A DNA stretch of 64,000 nucleotides. Origin: Hyphomicrobium sp. (GTDB lineage: Bacteria > Pseudomonadota > Alphaproteobacteria > Rhizobiales > Hyphomicrobiaceae). The position numbers were made by a program, and so were the translations under genes. Positions 17,176-27,227 of the stretch are shown here, in pieces. The notes below the pieces were generated by a model. It ran no database searches, was not told the origin of the DNA, and saw only the letters and a list, made by a program, of their open reading frames with translations. Location of the stretch: the NCBI RefSeq assembly GCF_019744875.1, contig NZ_JAIETU010000002.1:372001-436000 (forward strand), given 5' to 3'. Positions within the stretch are counted from its first letter, which is position 1, and every line of letters starts with the position of its first letter.

Positions 17176-20100
17176 TCAGGCATGGGCGCTGTTCGCGTCG
17201 AGCTGCTCGGCTGCCCGCATTTCCTCGATCAGGAGGCGGGTTTCCTCGGCGCGCGGCTTCGACCACGGCGCCATGATGCGGTAAGCGACCGGAAGCAGGA
17301 AGAGCGTGAACACGGTCGCGAAGCCAAGCCCGCCGATGATCACCCAGCCCAACGCGAGACGCGCCTCGGCGCCCGCGCCATGCGCGTAGATGAGTGGCAG
17401 CGCGCCCAGCACCGCGGCCGTCATCGTCATCATCACGGGCCGCAACCGCGTGTTGGCCGCATCGCGAATGGCGGTGTCGACGTCGGCGCCCTCGTCGCGC
17501 CGGATGTTGGCGAACTCGACGACGAGAATTCCGTTCTTGGCCATCACGCCGACCAGCAGCACGAGACCGATCTGGCTGTAGACGTTCATCGTGCCGCCGG
17601 TGATCAGGATGGCGAGTGTCGCCGCCGCGAGGCCGAACGGCACCGTGAACATGATCACGAGCGCGCTCACCACGCTTTCGAACTGGGCGGCGAGCACCAT
17701 GAGGACGATCAGAAACGCGATGGCGAAGACGAAGGCCGTGTTCTGCGTCGTCTCGGCGAGCGTCTTGGCCTCGCCGAGAAGCGTGATCGAGAGATCCTTG
17801 TCGAGCACCTCGGCGGCGACGGCGCGCATCTGCGTCACGGCATCGCCGAGCGCGATGCCCTCATCGAGCTGCACGCTGACGGGCACGGACCGCTGGCGGT
17901 CTTCGCGGCCGAGCGTCGGCGCGATGGCGACCTCCTCGATGGTGACGAGGGTCGAGAGCGTGATGAAGCTGCCGTCCGCGGTTTTGACGAACAGATTGCG
18001 GAGATCGGATGGATCGTTGATCGGCCGGCCGCCCGCCTTCACCTGCACGGGAATGATCTCGTCCTCCACGAACAGGTCGGCGGCCTTCTCGAAGTCGATC
18101 ATGGCGTTGATCAAGCTCGTGATCTCACTGATCGGAACGCCGAGCTTGGTGGCTGCCTCGCGATTGATGCGGACGGAGAGCTGCGGCTGCGTGGTGTCGT
18201 AGTCGGTGCGCGCGTTGCGGAAGCCCGGCGTCTCGGACAGCCGATTGACCATCTTGGCGGCGGCGTCCGCCAGGCGCGCGTAGTCGGGGCCTGAGATCGC
18301 GAAGCGCAGTCCCTGGCCGCCGCCGCGAATGCCGAGGCTGTTGCCGGAGCTGATCGAAATCGAGAGGCCGGCGATGTCGCCCAGTTTCTTCTGCAGCTCG
18401 GCCTGGATCTGCTGCTGTGTGCGCTTGCGTTCGTTCCATGGTGCGAGCGACGCCACGACGGACGCGCGGTTCACGCCGCCGCCGCCGACCGTCGCGAGGA
18501 CGCCCGTCACCTCGCCCGTCTTGCGGTATTCGGAGAGTACGTCCTCAACTTCGTGCGTCTTCTTCGACATGTAGTCGAGGTTGGCGCCTTGCTGGGCGGT
18601 CAGGCGGATCTGCACGACGCCGCGGTCCTCAGCAGGCGTGATCTCGTTCGGAAGGAGCTTGAAGGCGGCCCAACCGAGCGCGGCGAAGCCCAGGCAGACG
18701 AGCACCACGATCCAGCGCATCCTGAGGCAGATGTCGATGGCCCAGGCGTAGCTCGATGCCAGCCAGCCGCCCACGCGGCCGAGCACCCCGGGATTGGCGT
18801 GCGGATCCGCGCCATGGTCGCCGGTGCCAAGCTTGGCGGCCAGCATCGGACAGATCGTGAGCGCGGTCAGCGACGAGATCGTGACCGCGAAGGCGAGCAC
18901 GAAGCCGAACTCGGAGAACAAGCTGCCGACCACGCCCGGCATGAACGAGACCGGAATGAATACCGCCGCGAGGGTGGCGGTGGTCGCCAGCACGGCGAAC
19001 ACGATCTCGCGCGTGCCTATGACGGCCGCGGCGCGGGGCCCCTTCCCCATGGCGCGATGGCGGGCGATGTTCTCGATGACGACGATGGCGTCATCGACGA
19101 CGAGACCCGTTGCTACGACGAGCGCGAGCAGTGTCAGGATGTTGAGCGAGAAGCCGGCCATCCAGATGGCGGCGATGGTACCGACGAGCGATACCGGAAT
19201 GGCGATGGTGGGCGCGATGGTGGCGCGGATCGAACGCAGGAACGCCACGATGATCAAAATCACGATCACCGTCGACAGCACGAGCGCGATCACGACCTCG
19301 CGGACGGACTCGCGGATGAAGACCGCATCGTCCGACGTAATGGCGATCTGGACACCCGGCGGCAGGGACGACTTGAGCTCGGCAATGGCGGCGTGGATGC
19401 CTTCGGATATGGCGATGGTATTGGATTGCGCCTGACGGACGATCTCGACGCCGATGGCGGTGGTGCCATCGAGGCGCGTCATGGCGGTTGCCTCCTCGAA
19501 CGCCCAGCGGACATAGGCGACATCCGCGACCTTGGTTTGGGCGTTGATTTCGAGCGCAGCCACATCTTCCGGCGACGAGACTGGCGCCTCCGCCCGCACC
19601 AGCAATTGTTGCGTCGCGTTTTCGAGCGCGCCGGAGGGCGTTGCGACGGACGCCTTGTTGATCGCTGCAATGAGATCGCTCACGCTCAGGCCGCGCGCCG
19701 TGAGTGCGACGGGATTGGCGCGCACCTCGATGATTTTCGCGCGCAGGCCGTAGGAATTCGCCGACGCGACGCCTTCGACGGCCGACAGGCGATCCTCGAT
19801 GACGTTGTTGACGAGATCGGTCAGCTCGCCTTCCGACAGTGTCGAGGACGCGACCGCCATGCGCATGATCGGCGTGGCGTCGGCGTCGGCCTTGAGGACG
19901 CGCGGCTCCTCGTCCATGTCGTCGGGCAATTGGTTCTGAATGCCCGCCACCGCGTCGCGCACGTCCATGGCGGCGGTTTCGAGATTGGCGTTGCTCGACA
20001 GCTCGACTGTCACGCGGCTCGATCCGTAGGACGAGTTCGACGAGATGCTCGTGACGCCCTGGACGCGCGACACCGCGCTCTCGATGATGGCGGTGATCTG

Positions 20101-20331
20101 GGCGTCCATGCTCTCGGGCGTGGCGCCCGGATAGTTCGTGCGGACCGTGATCACCGGGCGGTCGACATCCGGCAGCTCGCGGATCTCGACGCCCTGGAGC
20201 GCGGCGATGCCCGCAATGATGACGAGCAGGTTCAGCACCATGGCCAGGATGGGGCGGCGGACGAACGTTCCGACCCATCCGCCGTCGTCCACACTTCCCT
20301 GGGACAGATGCGCGTCGTTCGTCGTTGTCAT
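17176..20331 (-). CDS. RND efflux pump inner membrane transporter
   Basis: A 1051-residue HAE1/AcrB-type RND transporter driven by proton motive force. It opens with FVRRPILAMVLNLLVIIAG and ELPDVDRPVITVRTNYPGA, standard for multidrug or MdtB-like pumps. TM4 carries GLVVDDAIVVIENI with the paired Asp residues of the proton relay; late motifs include QIGLVLLVGVMAKNGILVVE. Both periplasmic porter regions are present and the length is normal. The adaptor gene lies 43 bases upstream on the same strand; no outer membrane factor gene is next to them. Confidence 0.95.
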   Translation of the reverse strand: MTTTNDAHLSQGSVDDGGWVGTFVRRPILAMVLNLLVIIAGIAALQGVEIRELPDVDRPVITVRTNYPGATPESMDAQITAIIESAVSRVQGVTSISSNSSYGSSRVTVELSSNANLETAAMDVRDAVAGIQNQLPDDMDEEPRVLKADADATPIMRMAVASSTLSEGELTDLVNNVIEDRLSAVEGVASANSYGLRAKIIEVRANPVALTARGLSVSDLIAAINKASVATPSGALENATQQLLVRAEAPVSSPEDVAALEINAQTKVADVAYVRWAFEEATAMTRLDGTTAIGVEIVRQAQSNTIAISEGIHAAIAELKSSLPPGVQIAITSDDAVFIRESVREVVIALVLSTVIVILIIVAFLRSIRATIAPTIAIPVSLVGTIAAIWMAGFSLNILTLLALVVATGLVVDDAIVVIENIARHRAMGKGPRAAAVIGTREIVFAVLATTATLAAVFIPVSFMPGVVGSLFSEFGFVLAFAVTISSLTALTICPMLAAKLGTGDHGADPHANPGVLGRVGGWLASSYAWAIDICLRMRWIVVLVCLGFAALGWAAFKLLPNEITPAEDRGVVQIRLTAQQGANLDYMSKKTHEVEDVLSEYRKTGEVTGVLATVGGGGVNRASVVASLAPWNERKRTQQQIQAELQKKLGDIAGLSISISSGNSLGIRGGGQGLRFAISGPDYARLADAAAKMVNRLSETPGFRNARTDYDTTQPQLSVRINREAATKLGVPISEITSLINAMIDFEKAADLFVEDEIIPVQVKAGGRPINDPSDLRNLFVKTADGSFITLSTLVTIEEVAIAPTLGREDRQRSVPVSVQLDEGIALGDAVTQMRAVAAEVLDKDLSITLLGEAKTLAETTQNTAFVFAIAFLIVLMVLAAQFESVVSALVIMFTVPFGLAAATLAILITGGTMNVYSQIGLVLLVGVMAKNGILVVEFANIRRDEGADVDTAIRDAANTRLRPVMMTMTAAVLGALPLIYAHGAGAEARLALGWVIIGGLGFATVFTLFLLPVAYRIMAPWSKPRAEETRLLIEEMRAAEQLDANSAHA

Positions 20332-20374
20332 CGCGATTGTCCCGTGTTGGTGGCTTGCGTCACGAGGGCGGCGC

Positions 20375-21451
20375 TCACGACGCCAACCGCACGGTCTGGC
20401 TTGGCCGCAACGAGCTGCCGCCTTCGTGGATCACCTTGTCGCCCGGCTTGAGTTGCGCATCGATCATGACGCGATCGCCGTCGCGGCCCAGGATGGCCGC
20501 GTTGACACGCTGGACGGTGTTGTTCTCGCCGAGCTTCCAGACGTAGGCGCCTTCGCGGTCCCATTGAATGGCGAGCGCGGGCACGGACGGCGTTTCCTGC
20601 CCGGGAAGCTGGATCGAGATCGAGAACGTCGAGCCGGGAATGAGCTTGGATTCGGGGTTCGGGATTTCGGCGCGGACAGTCAGCGTGCGCGACACCGGAT
20701 CGATGCGCGTTCCCACGGCCTGCACGACGCCGTTGTGGATTTCGCCCGAGCGCGTGATCAGGCTCGCGCGGACAGGCAGTCCGATCTTGATCGCGCTCGC
20801 GACGGCTTCCGGCACCGTGAACTCGATCAGCAGCTTGGTGCGATCGTCGATGCTCGCAATCGGCGCGCCGACCGCCAGATAGTCGCCTGCCTGAAGGTTC
20901 GACAGGCCCATGATGCCGGTAAAGGGGGCCTTGATGATCGTGCGGTCCAGCTCGTCCTTGGCGCGGCGCAGGGCGGCATCGGCGACCTTGAGTGCGGTTT
21001 CGGCTTCGGCGAGCACGACTTTCGATACGGTGCCGCTCGTGAGCTGCCGATAGCGTTCGACCTGATCGGCCGCCTGGGCGCGCTGAGCTTCGGCGGACTC
21101 GACGGCGATCGCTTCAGGCTCTGCATTGAGCTTCACCAGCGGCTGGCCGGCCTCGACAAGATTGCCGCCCTCGAACAGCACCTCGCCGATGACACCCGCA
21201 ACGCGCGTCGTCAGCGTGACCTGCTGGCGGGCGCGGCCCGATCCGACCGCGGCGACGCGCTCGTTCAGGGGCTGCAGCTTCACCTCGACTACGGTGACGG
21301 CCGGCACGATGTCGGCACGGCCGCCACGCCGCTGGGCAGCCGCCTCGCCGCTGGCAGAGACAAGAACGCTTGCCCCCGACGCAATCGCGAGCAGGACCGC
21401 CGCCAGGGGCCGGGCTGCGTGCGGCGCACGCCAAAGAATTTGCCATCCCAT
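20375..21451 (-). CDS. RND pump periplasmic adaptor (membrane fusion protein)
   Basis: A 358-residue adaptor linking the RND pump to an outer membrane channel. After an N-terminal hydrophobic segment it has the lipoyl/hairpin region (RVAGVIGEVLFEGGNLVEAG, IIKAPFTGIMGLSNLQAGDY), a coiled hairpin, and beta-barrel and membrane-proximal parts. ATG at 21451 has GGAG upstream; an earlier in-frame start at 21508 would add 19 Pro/Arg-rich residues. It is transcribed ahead of the pump gene in one operon. Confidence 0.93.
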   Translation of the reverse strand: MGWQILWRAPHAARPLAAVLLAIASGASVLVSASGEAAAQRRGGRADIVPAVTVVEVKLQPLNERVAAVGSGRARQQVTLTTRVAGVIGEVLFEGGNLVEAGQPLVKLNAEPEAIAVESAEAQRAQAADQVERYRQLTSGTVSKVVLAEAETALKVADAALRRAKDELDRTIIKAPFTGIMGLSNLQAGDYLAVGAPIASIDDRTKLLIEFTVPEAVASAIKIGLPVRASLITRSGEIHNGVVQAVGTRIDPVSRTLTVRAEIPNPESKLIPGSTFSISIQLPGQETPSVPALAIQWDREGAYVWKLGENNTVQRVNAAILGRDGDRVMIDAQLKPGDKVIHEGGSSLRPSQTVRLAS

Positions 21452-21611
21452 CGTTTCAGAGCTCCTCGGTCTGTGCGCGTCCAAAGATGTCGGTCTCGCC
21501 GGCGGCAAAAGGCATTCGTCGTCAGGATAACGCGCGAGACGAAGAGATCCGTCCTGCGATCGGCAAATTTTTGGCGCCGCGCGCGCCCTTTTTTCGCCGC
21601 AGCTTTGCGCG

Positions 21612-22916
21612 TCACGCGGGCAGCGGCCGCCGGTCCAGCTCGGCGTGCATGCGCGCCTCGTCGAGCTCGCCTTCCATCTTCGAGACGACGACGGTCGCGA
21701 CGCCGTTGCCGACGAGGTTCGTGAGAGCGCGCGCTTCCGACATGAAGCGGTCGATGCCGAGAATGATCGCGATCGAGCTGACGTCGATGGTGTGGGTCGC
21801 GGCGAGCGTTGCGGCGAGCACGATGAAGCCGGATCCGGTGACGCCGGCCGCGCCCTTCGAGGTCAGCAGCAGCACGCCCAGAATGCCGAGCTGCTGGGCG
21901 AGCGACAGGTCGACGTTGGTGGCCTGCGCGAGAAACAGCGCGGCCATGGTGAGATAGATGCACGTTCCGTCGAGGTTGAAGGAATAGCCCGTCGGAACGA
22001 CGAGACCGACGACCGGCTCGCTGCAGCCGAGCTGCTTCATGCGCGCAATCATGCGCGGCAGAACGGACTCGGACGACGACGTGCCGAGCACGATCAGAAG
22101 CTCGTCCTTGATGTAGCGGATGAACTTGAAAATGCTGAAGCCCGTGAGCCAGGCGATCGGCCCCAGCACGCCGAAGATGAAGATCAGGCACGTGAGATAG
22201 AAGCTGCCCATCAAGGCTGCGAGCGAGGCCAGCGTGCTCACGCCATACTTGCCGATGGTGAACGCCATCGCGCCGAACGCGCCGATCGGCGCAGCCTTCA
22301 TGATGATGCCGACGATGCCGAAGAACACATGCGAGAGCTGGTCGACCAGATCGAGCACGAGCTTTCCGCGCTGCCCCATGGCCTGGAGCGCGAACGCGAA
22401 CAGGATGGCGAACAGCAGAACCTGCAGGATGTTGCCGTCCACGAAAGCACCGACGACGGATTTCGGGATCACATCGAGCAGAAACTCGATCGTGCTCTGC
22501 TTCTCGGCTTTCTGGACGTATTCGGCGATGGCGGAGCTGTCGACCGTGGAGAGATCGATGTTCATGCCCGCGCCCGGTTTCAGGACGTTGGTCACGACGA
22601 GGCCGATGATGAGCGCGAAGGTCGTGACGACCTCGAAATAGATCAGCGCCTTGATGCCGACGCTGCCGACGGCCTTCAGGTTCGTCATGGATGCGATGCC
22701 GTGCACGACCGTCAGAAAGATGATCGGCGCGATGATCATCTTGATCAGCTTGATGAAGCCGTCGCCGAGCGGCTTCATCTGCGTGCCGAGCTCGGGATAG
22801 GTGTGCCCGAGCAGCACGCCCAGCGCGATGGCCGTGAGAACCTGAACGTAAAGGTGGGTGTAGAATGGCTTCTTTGGCGGCACGCTCACCGTTTCGTCAG
22901 CAGTCCCCGCCAGCAT
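21612..22916 (-). CDS. dctA: C4-dicarboxylate:cation symporter DctA
   Basis: A 434-residue DAACS-family transporter for succinate, fumarate and malate. Family motifs are [32 protein letters not shown] (the serine-rich re-entrant loop), [17 protein letters not shown] and [17 protein letters not shown]. It starts with a short cytoplasmic tail and [20 protein letters not shown]. The length is typical. No dctBD sensor pair is in the window, and I did not find a sigma-54 promoter by eye upstream. Confidence 0.95.
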   Translation of the reverse strand: MLAGTADETVSVPPKKPFYTHLYVQVLTAIALGVLLGHTYPELGTQMKPLGDGFIKLIKMIIAPIIFLTVVHGIASMTNLKAVGSVGIKALIYFEVVTTFALIIGLVVTNVLKPGAGMNIDLSTVDSSAIAEYVQKAEKQSTIEFLLDVIPKSVVGAFVDGNILQVLLFAILFAFALQAMGQRGKLVLDLVDQLSHVFFGIVGIIMKAAPIGAFGAMAFTIGKYGVSTLASLAALMGSFYLTCLIFIFGVLGPIAWLTGFSIFKFIRYIKDELLIVLGTSSSESVLPRMIARMKQLGCSEPVVGLVVPTGYSFNLDGTCIYLTMAALFLAQATNVDLSLAQQLGILGVLLLTSKGAAGVTGSGFIVLAATLAATHTIDVSSIAIILGIDRFMSEARALTNLVGNGVATVVVSKMEGELDEARMHAELDRRPLPA

Positions 22917-23130
22917 CGTGCCCCCTCGCCCCTCTCTTTTTGCCGACTATAGACCAAATTCGCGGAATGGCCTGGGCGTCCTCACCAACGCGCGGCAATG
23001 CCCGCGGGTTGCGTGCCTGCACGCACCATTCCGGCCACGCCTTCTCCTATTGGTGAAGCACGGAGCAATCACAGTGAAAAGCGTGGGCGAATTGCGCTCG
23101 TGCTGACTTCAAAGCCAGCAGGTCCGCGGT

Positions 23131-24213
23131 TCAGCGAATCTTCGAATGCCTGCCGCCCGCGCCGCGGTCCGAGATCATGCGGCTGGTGTGGCGGTCGCGC
23201 AGGGCCACCCACTTGCGGCAGCTCGGGCGGGACGTGTCGCAGCGTGGCGCAAGCGGTGCCTTGAGCGCGGCTTGGCGCAGCGAGAAGTTGGGCTGATCGT
23301 TGCGCTGGTGGGCTTCGAGCGGATCTGGGACGGCGTCATTGTCCTGCGGGCAGTGCTCGAGCCTGTCCGGCGTGCGCACGAACGAGGCCGCATCGCCGAC
23401 CCGGTAGCGCTTTCCGCACACGGTGATGCGCGGCGGCAAATGGGTGCGTTCGAACGAGTCGTAGCCTTGGCGAAGGTCGTCCCAGAAGCCGTTCCAGCGT
23501 CCGGCCGGTTGGGCTGCGATGTTCTCCGCCGTCATCCGGAAGGGAAACACGTGCACGGGGACGCTCGCCGCTCCTCGGCTGAGGGCTGCGGCCACGAAAT
23601 CGTAAATCTCGGCGTTGACCTCGTTCGTCATCGCCAGGCAGCCGATGGAATCGCAGCCGCCGTGGATCAGGATCACGGAGCCGCTGCGCCCCTGCGTGCG
23701 ATCGAAGGCGTTGGGATAGCCGAGGTTCAGCGAGCGGCGCCAGCGGCCGCCGTGATGCAGCGATGCTTCGGTCAGATAGTAGAAGCCCTCGGGGGTCTGC
23801 TTGTCGCCTTCGCGCAGTTTTGGGCCGAGCGTGCCGGACCAGTAGCAGATCGGGTAGGTGGCGAAGAGAACGAAGCGATGCTTCTTCTCGAGCCAGATTT
23901 CGAGTTCGGATTCGGCTTTGAACACGCGGATCAGCGCCGGCGCGCCCAGCGAAAGTCCCGCTGCGGCGAGGCGCGTCATGGGCTGGGACGTATCGGGCGT
24001 TCCGGGCAGCGGCAGCTTCAGGCGGCCCTCTTTGACCGCGCGCCTGCGCTCCGAGCGCCCGGCGAGATCGCGGTCGACGCTCGCCTTGGCCGCAGGCGGA
24101 GCAGGATCAGCGGCCCGGGCGGACGTGCCATTGAGCGTGATCGAGAGCGTGATCGCCGTGCCCGCGATGGCGGCCATCGCCAGTTGGCGTGACAGTCGCC
24201 CGGATGCCGGCAA
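23131..24213 (-). CDS. YafK/ErfK-type L,D-transpeptidase
   Basis: A 360-residue exported YkuD-domain enzyme that cross-links peptidoglycan or attaches proteins to it. The active site is His184 and Cys192 in IHGGCDSIGCLAMTN; KQTPEGFYYLTEASLHHGGR precedes it as in YafK. A long C-terminal extension with three further Cys residues has no recognised domain. TTG at 24213 is the likely start, because GGGAGG lies 7 bases upstream and it yields a compact signal peptide ending SARAADP. Only 21 bases separate it from another L,D-transpeptidase gene upstream. Confidence 0.88.
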   Translation of the reverse strand: MPASGRLSRQLAMAAIAGTAITLSITLNGTSARAADPAPPAAKASVDRDLAGRSERRRAVKEGRLKLPLPGTPDTSQPMTRLAAAGLSLGAPALIRVFKAESELEIWLEKKHRFVLFATYPICYWSGTLGPKLREGDKQTPEGFYYLTEASLHHGGRWRRSLNLGYPNAFDRTQGRSGSVILIHGGCDSIGCLAMTNEVNAEIYDFVAAALSRGAASVPVHVFPFRMTAENIAAQPAGRWNGFWDDLRQGYDSFERTHLPPRITVCGKRYRVGDAASFVRTPDRLEHCPQDNDAVPDPLEAHQRNDQPNFSLRQAALKAPLAPRCDTSRPSCRKWVALRDRHTSRMISDRGAGGRHSKIR

Positions 24214-24234
24214 TGACGATCCTCCCGTGGCCAA

Positions 24235-25965
24235 TCACCAGAAGCTGAAGAACGAGGGATACTTCTGACGTCTGCGCTGACTGCGATCGTAGTAATAGCC
24301 ATCGTCATAATAGTAGGAGTCGTAGGCGTAGTAATCCGGCGGCTGCTTGGGACGCTTCTTGATGCCGCCCTGCGGCTCGCCGCTGATCAACACGGTGAAA
24401 TCCGTGGCTGCGCCGGTTTCTTTGCTGACGTCCTCGTCGGACACGATCAGCGAGGAGCGCGGCCAGACATAGCTCGACACGCGCGCAACGAACTCCGGCG
24501 GGAACGTGATGCGGTCGAGCGCGGCGCCGGCGGCCACGGCATCCGTTGCGGGCGCCGCTTCCGTTTTCGAGGCGCGACGCTGGCGGTCGTAGGCGCCCGT
24601 GTCGTCGTCGGCTCGCGCCGGGAGCGCAGTCGCCATCCAGCGCACGCGGTTGCCGCCGTCGGCATAATCGACCGCCGTGTACACGAACGTGCCGATTGGC
24701 ACTTCGGGATTTGAAATGGTGACCGGCATGTCGAACAGCGCCTCGTGGCCCTGGCGAACGTAAGCCCGCTTCGTTTTGAGGCTCACGAAAACAGACACCG
24801 GAAGCATCTTGCCGCGCGCTTCTGCGGCGGCCGCGACGGCGGAGGCCTTGGCCGTTTCCGCAGCGGTGGCGGCAGCGGTCGCCTGGGCGAGCTCGGCGCT
24901 GGCGGCGTCATGCTTGGATTTGATGGCAGCGAGCGCGGTCTCGGCCTCGGTCACGCTCTTGGCGGCGGCGGCCACGCGCGTCTCTGCGGATTTGCGCGTC
25001 TGATCCGTCTTGGCGGCCGCGAGCCGCTTTTCCGCGGCCGTCTTGGCTTCGTCGGCGCGCTTCTTGTTGCGCTCGGCGCGCGCCAGCGGCTTGGCGAGCT
25101 TCTTGACCTCGGCGGCCTTCGCCTTCTCGACCTTCTTTAGGTCGTCGGCCTGCGTCTTGGCGCTCTCGGCCTCGGCGGCTTTCGCCTTCGCGTCGGGGCG
25201 CAAGGCTTCAAGTTGAGCGCGCCGTTCCGGCCAGTTTGTCAGATCCGGCTCGAAGGGGCTGCCTTCGGTCGAGGCGGGGTCGTAGGCGATCGGCGTCGGC
25301 GCCTGGGCGACACTCGCGCCTGCTTCGATGGTCGGCTGAAACAGGCGGGAATGCGTGATCGCGACGGGGGCGCGGTCGTCGCGCGCAACGATCACGCGCA
25401 TGCCGAGCTTGGTCTGGTCGAAGATCTTTTCCGCGTAGGCGTGCGGGAGGCGAACACAACCATGCGAGGCAGGATGGCCGGGCAGAGCGCCCGCGTGCAA
25501 GGCGATGCCGGACCACGTCAGGCGCTGCATGAACGGCATCGACGCGTCGTCGTAGAGGTTCGAATAGTGATCGCGGTTCTTCTGCAGGATCGCGTAGATC
25601 CCGACCGGGGTCTCGTAGTCCGTCTGGCCGCTGGAGACGCCGGCGCGCACTGCGCGTCCCTCGGCGTCGTAGACCGAAACGCGCTGATGGCGCAGCGAAA
25701 CGACGGCCAGCACGGCTGGGCCGATGGGAGGCTGGGCGGCGACTTCGGCGCTGTCTTCCTTGGTGGCGGGCGCAGGTGAGACCGGCGCGCGCTCCCGGCT
25801 GCGCCGGTATCGCCGGTCGTAGGGATCGTAGCTGTAGTACCGGTCGTAGCGGTCATAGCGCTCATACCGGTCGCGCCTGTCCTGCGCGGCGGCGGGGCCG
25901 GCGGCGGCCAGGAAAACACCTGCGCAGGCCGAGGCGAGGACAATCGATTTAAGCCAGTTTTTCAT
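24235..25965 (-). CDS. L,D-transpeptidase with coiled coil and second partial domain
   Basis: A 576-residue exported protein. After a signal peptide (1-27) comes a Tyr/Arg/Asp-rich segment (about 29-56). Residues 83-196 are a YkuD domain with ALHAGALPGHPASHGCVRLP (His157, Cys170). Residues about 247-385 form a long Ala/Lys/Glu coiled coil. Residues 388-432 (VFVSLKTKRAYVRQGHEALF, then PIGTFVYT) resemble the first half of a YkuD domain but lack the catalytic HGC. The C-terminus is again Tyr-rich. Similar architectures occur in Hyphomicrobiales to my knowledge; the role of the second half is inferred as substrate or wall binding. Confidence 0.85.
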   Translation of the reverse strand: MKNWLKSIVLASACAGVFLAAAGPAAAQDRRDRYERYDRYDRYYSYDPYDRRYRRSRERAPVSPAPATKEDSAEVAAQPPIGPAVLAVVSLRHQRVSVYDAEGRAVRAGVSSGQTDYETPVGIYAILQKNRDHYSNLYDDASMPFMQRLTWSGIALHAGALPGHPASHGCVRLPHAYAEKIFDQTKLGMRVIVARDDRAPVAITHSRLFQPTIEAGASVAQAPTPIAYDPASTEGSPFEPDLTNWPERRAQLEALRPDAKAKAAEAESAKTQADDLKKVEKAKAAEVKKLAKPLARAERNKKRADEAKTAAEKRLAAAKTDQTRKSAETRVAAAAKSVTEAETALAAIKSKHDAASAELAQATAAATAAETAKASAVAAAAEARGKMLPVSVFVSLKTKRAYVRQGHEALFDMPVTISNPEVPIGTFVYTAVDYADGGNRVRWMATALPARADDDTGAYDRQRRASKTEAAPATDAVAAGAALDRITFPPEFVARVSSYVWPRSSLIVSDEDVSKETGAATDFTVLISGEPQGGIKKRPKQPPDYYAYDSYYYDDGYYYDRSQRRRQKYPSFFSFW

Positions 25966-26210
25966 AAACTTGCGCTGCGTCCCTTGGATGCCTCACGCGT
26001 TAAACGCCAGGCTGCGGTCAACGTTCCAGCCTGTCCTCGATACGCCTGCGATGCGGCATCTTTCGGACGGGGCCGGACAAAACTGGAGCCCTCGCCACGT
26101 CGTGCCGTGGCGGCGGGGCTCCGCAGGGTTGCCCAAGTGTATCGGCCGCCCGTTGCCAACCGGTGAAGCGACCCAGCGCCAGGACGGCCGATCCACATGA
26201 CGCTGGTCGC

Positions 26211-26240
26211 AAAAACGGCCGGCTCCGTGGGAGCCGGCCG
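26211..26240 (-). terminator. Terminator of rpsD
   Basis: On the minus strand: CGGCCGGCTC, a 5-base loop, GAGCCGGCCG, then five Ts. A strong rho-independent terminator, placed after the duplicated 3' end of rpsD. Confidence 0.9.
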
Positions 26241-26271
26241 TTGAATTCGCAGAAAGCCGAAGCTTTGCAGA

Positions 26272-26339
26272 TTAGCGCGAGTAGAACTCGACCTTTAGCG
26301 CGAGTAGAACTCGACCTTTAGCGCGAGTAGAACTCGACC
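26272..26339. repeat. Three 23-base tandem copies of the rpsD 3' end
   Basis: TTAGCGCGAGTAGAACTCGA plus CC occurs at 26272, 26295 and 26318, exactly 23 bases apart and identical. The last copy is the real end of rpsD (Glu-Phe-Tyr-Ser-Arg-stop on the minus strand). The other two lie after the stop codon. Confidence 0.92.
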
Positions 26340-26935
26340 ACGAGGTTCGGTTCCATGGTAACCGGGTACGGCACGTCCGAAAGCGACGGAATGCGCGTCA
26401 GCTTGGCGGTCAGCTTGTTCTGGTCGACGTCGACGTAATCCGGCACGTCGCGCTCGGCGCTCTTCAGCGCTTCGAGGACGAGCGGGAGCTGGCGGGCCTT
26501 TTCCTTGACCTCGACAACGTCGCCGACGCGGACGCGGAAGCTCGGGATCGTCACGCGGCGGCCGTTGACGGTCACGTGGCCGTGCGACACGAACTGGCGG
26601 GCGGCGAACACGGTCGGCACGAACTTGGCGCGATAGACAACGGCGTCCAGGCGGCGCTCGAGCAGGCCGATCAGGTGCTCGGAGGTCGAGCCCTTGAGGC
26701 GGCTGGCTTCAACGTAGAGGCGCGAGAACTGGCGCTCGGAAAGGTTGGCGTAGTAGCCCTTGAGCTTCTGCTTGGCGCGGAGCTGCTGGCCGAAGTCGGA
26801 CAGCTTGGACACGCGGCGCTCGCCATGCTGGCCGGGACGGCTCTGGCGCTTGTTGAGCGGGCTCTTCGGGCGGCCCCAGATGTTCTCTGTCAGGCGGCGG
26901 TCGATCTTGTGCTTGGCGCGGATGCGCTTCGTCAT
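26318..26935 (-). CDS. rpsD: 30S ribosomal protein S4
   Basis: A 205-residue S4, a primary 16S rRNA binding protein that starts 30S assembly. It has the alphaproteobacterial form: [32 protein letters not shown], and an S4 RNA-binding domain at about 95-155 ([37 protein letters not shown]). It stands alone and not in the alpha operon, which is common in this class. Its last codons are tandemly duplicated downstream. Confidence 0.98.
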   Translation of the reverse strand: MTKRIRAKHKIDRRLTENIWGRPKSPLNKRQSRPGQHGERRVSKLSDFGQQLRAKQKLKGYYANLSERQFSRLYVEASRLKGSTSEHLIGLLERRLDAVVYRAKFVPTVFAARQFVSHGHVTVNGRRVTIPSFRVRVGDVVEVKEKARQLPLVLEALKSAERDVPDYVDVDQNKLTAKLTRIPSLSDVPYPVTMEPNLVVEFYSR

Positions 26936-27106
26936 GGTAACGGCACTCCAAGAGTTGCTGTCTTCGTTGTATCCGAAATCCTGGTCAAGTCCTTGGGACA
27001 GCCTGGATTTCAGCCTGGAGCGCCCCCTCCTCTGTCCGTCCCTTCCGGGGAGCGGACCGACAGGCCGGCCCCAACTTTCGGGGTCTGCCGCGGGTGCGCA
27101 AATAGA

Positions 27107-27129
27107 ACGCGGGCCAAATCGGCCCGCGT
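27107..27129 (-). terminator. Probable terminator hairpin
   Basis: Nine-base perfect arms ACGCGGGCC / GGCCCGCGT with a 5-base loop, followed on the minus strand by TTCTATTT. It lies about 100 bases after the stop of the exported-protein gene at 27228 and upstream of rpsD. Confidence 0.5.
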
Positions 27130-27227
27130 CTTGGGGTGTGCATAGTCGAGGGCCGATCCCCAGTCAAGGCAAGTCCGCAGTCAAGGAAAGGCTTTGCCTC
27201 GGCGCGGCGGGCCTCAGCCCCGACCGA

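Noticed and set aside
18553-20451. 630-codon plus-strand open frame opposite the RND pump
   Set aside because: Antisense shadow; Asp/Arg/His-rich composition typical of reversed high-GC coding DNA.
21567-21596. Plus-strand hairpin GGCGC/GCGCC followed by TTTTTT near the end of dctA
   Set aside because: No plus-strand gene precedes it, so it has no clear transcript to terminate. It is probably a GC-rich chance match.
22917-23000. Sigma-54 promoter for dctA
   Set aside because: No TGGCAC-N5-TTGCA match was found by eye on the minus strand upstream of the gene.
23098-23160. Possible tRNA-Sec-like element (CTTCAAA loop followed by GGTTCAGCGAATC)
   Set aside because: The anticodon-like loop and T-loop-like string are present, but the stems do not pair properly and no acceptor or D arm can be drawn. 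It lies at the end of the L,D-transpeptidase gene and is taken as coincidence.
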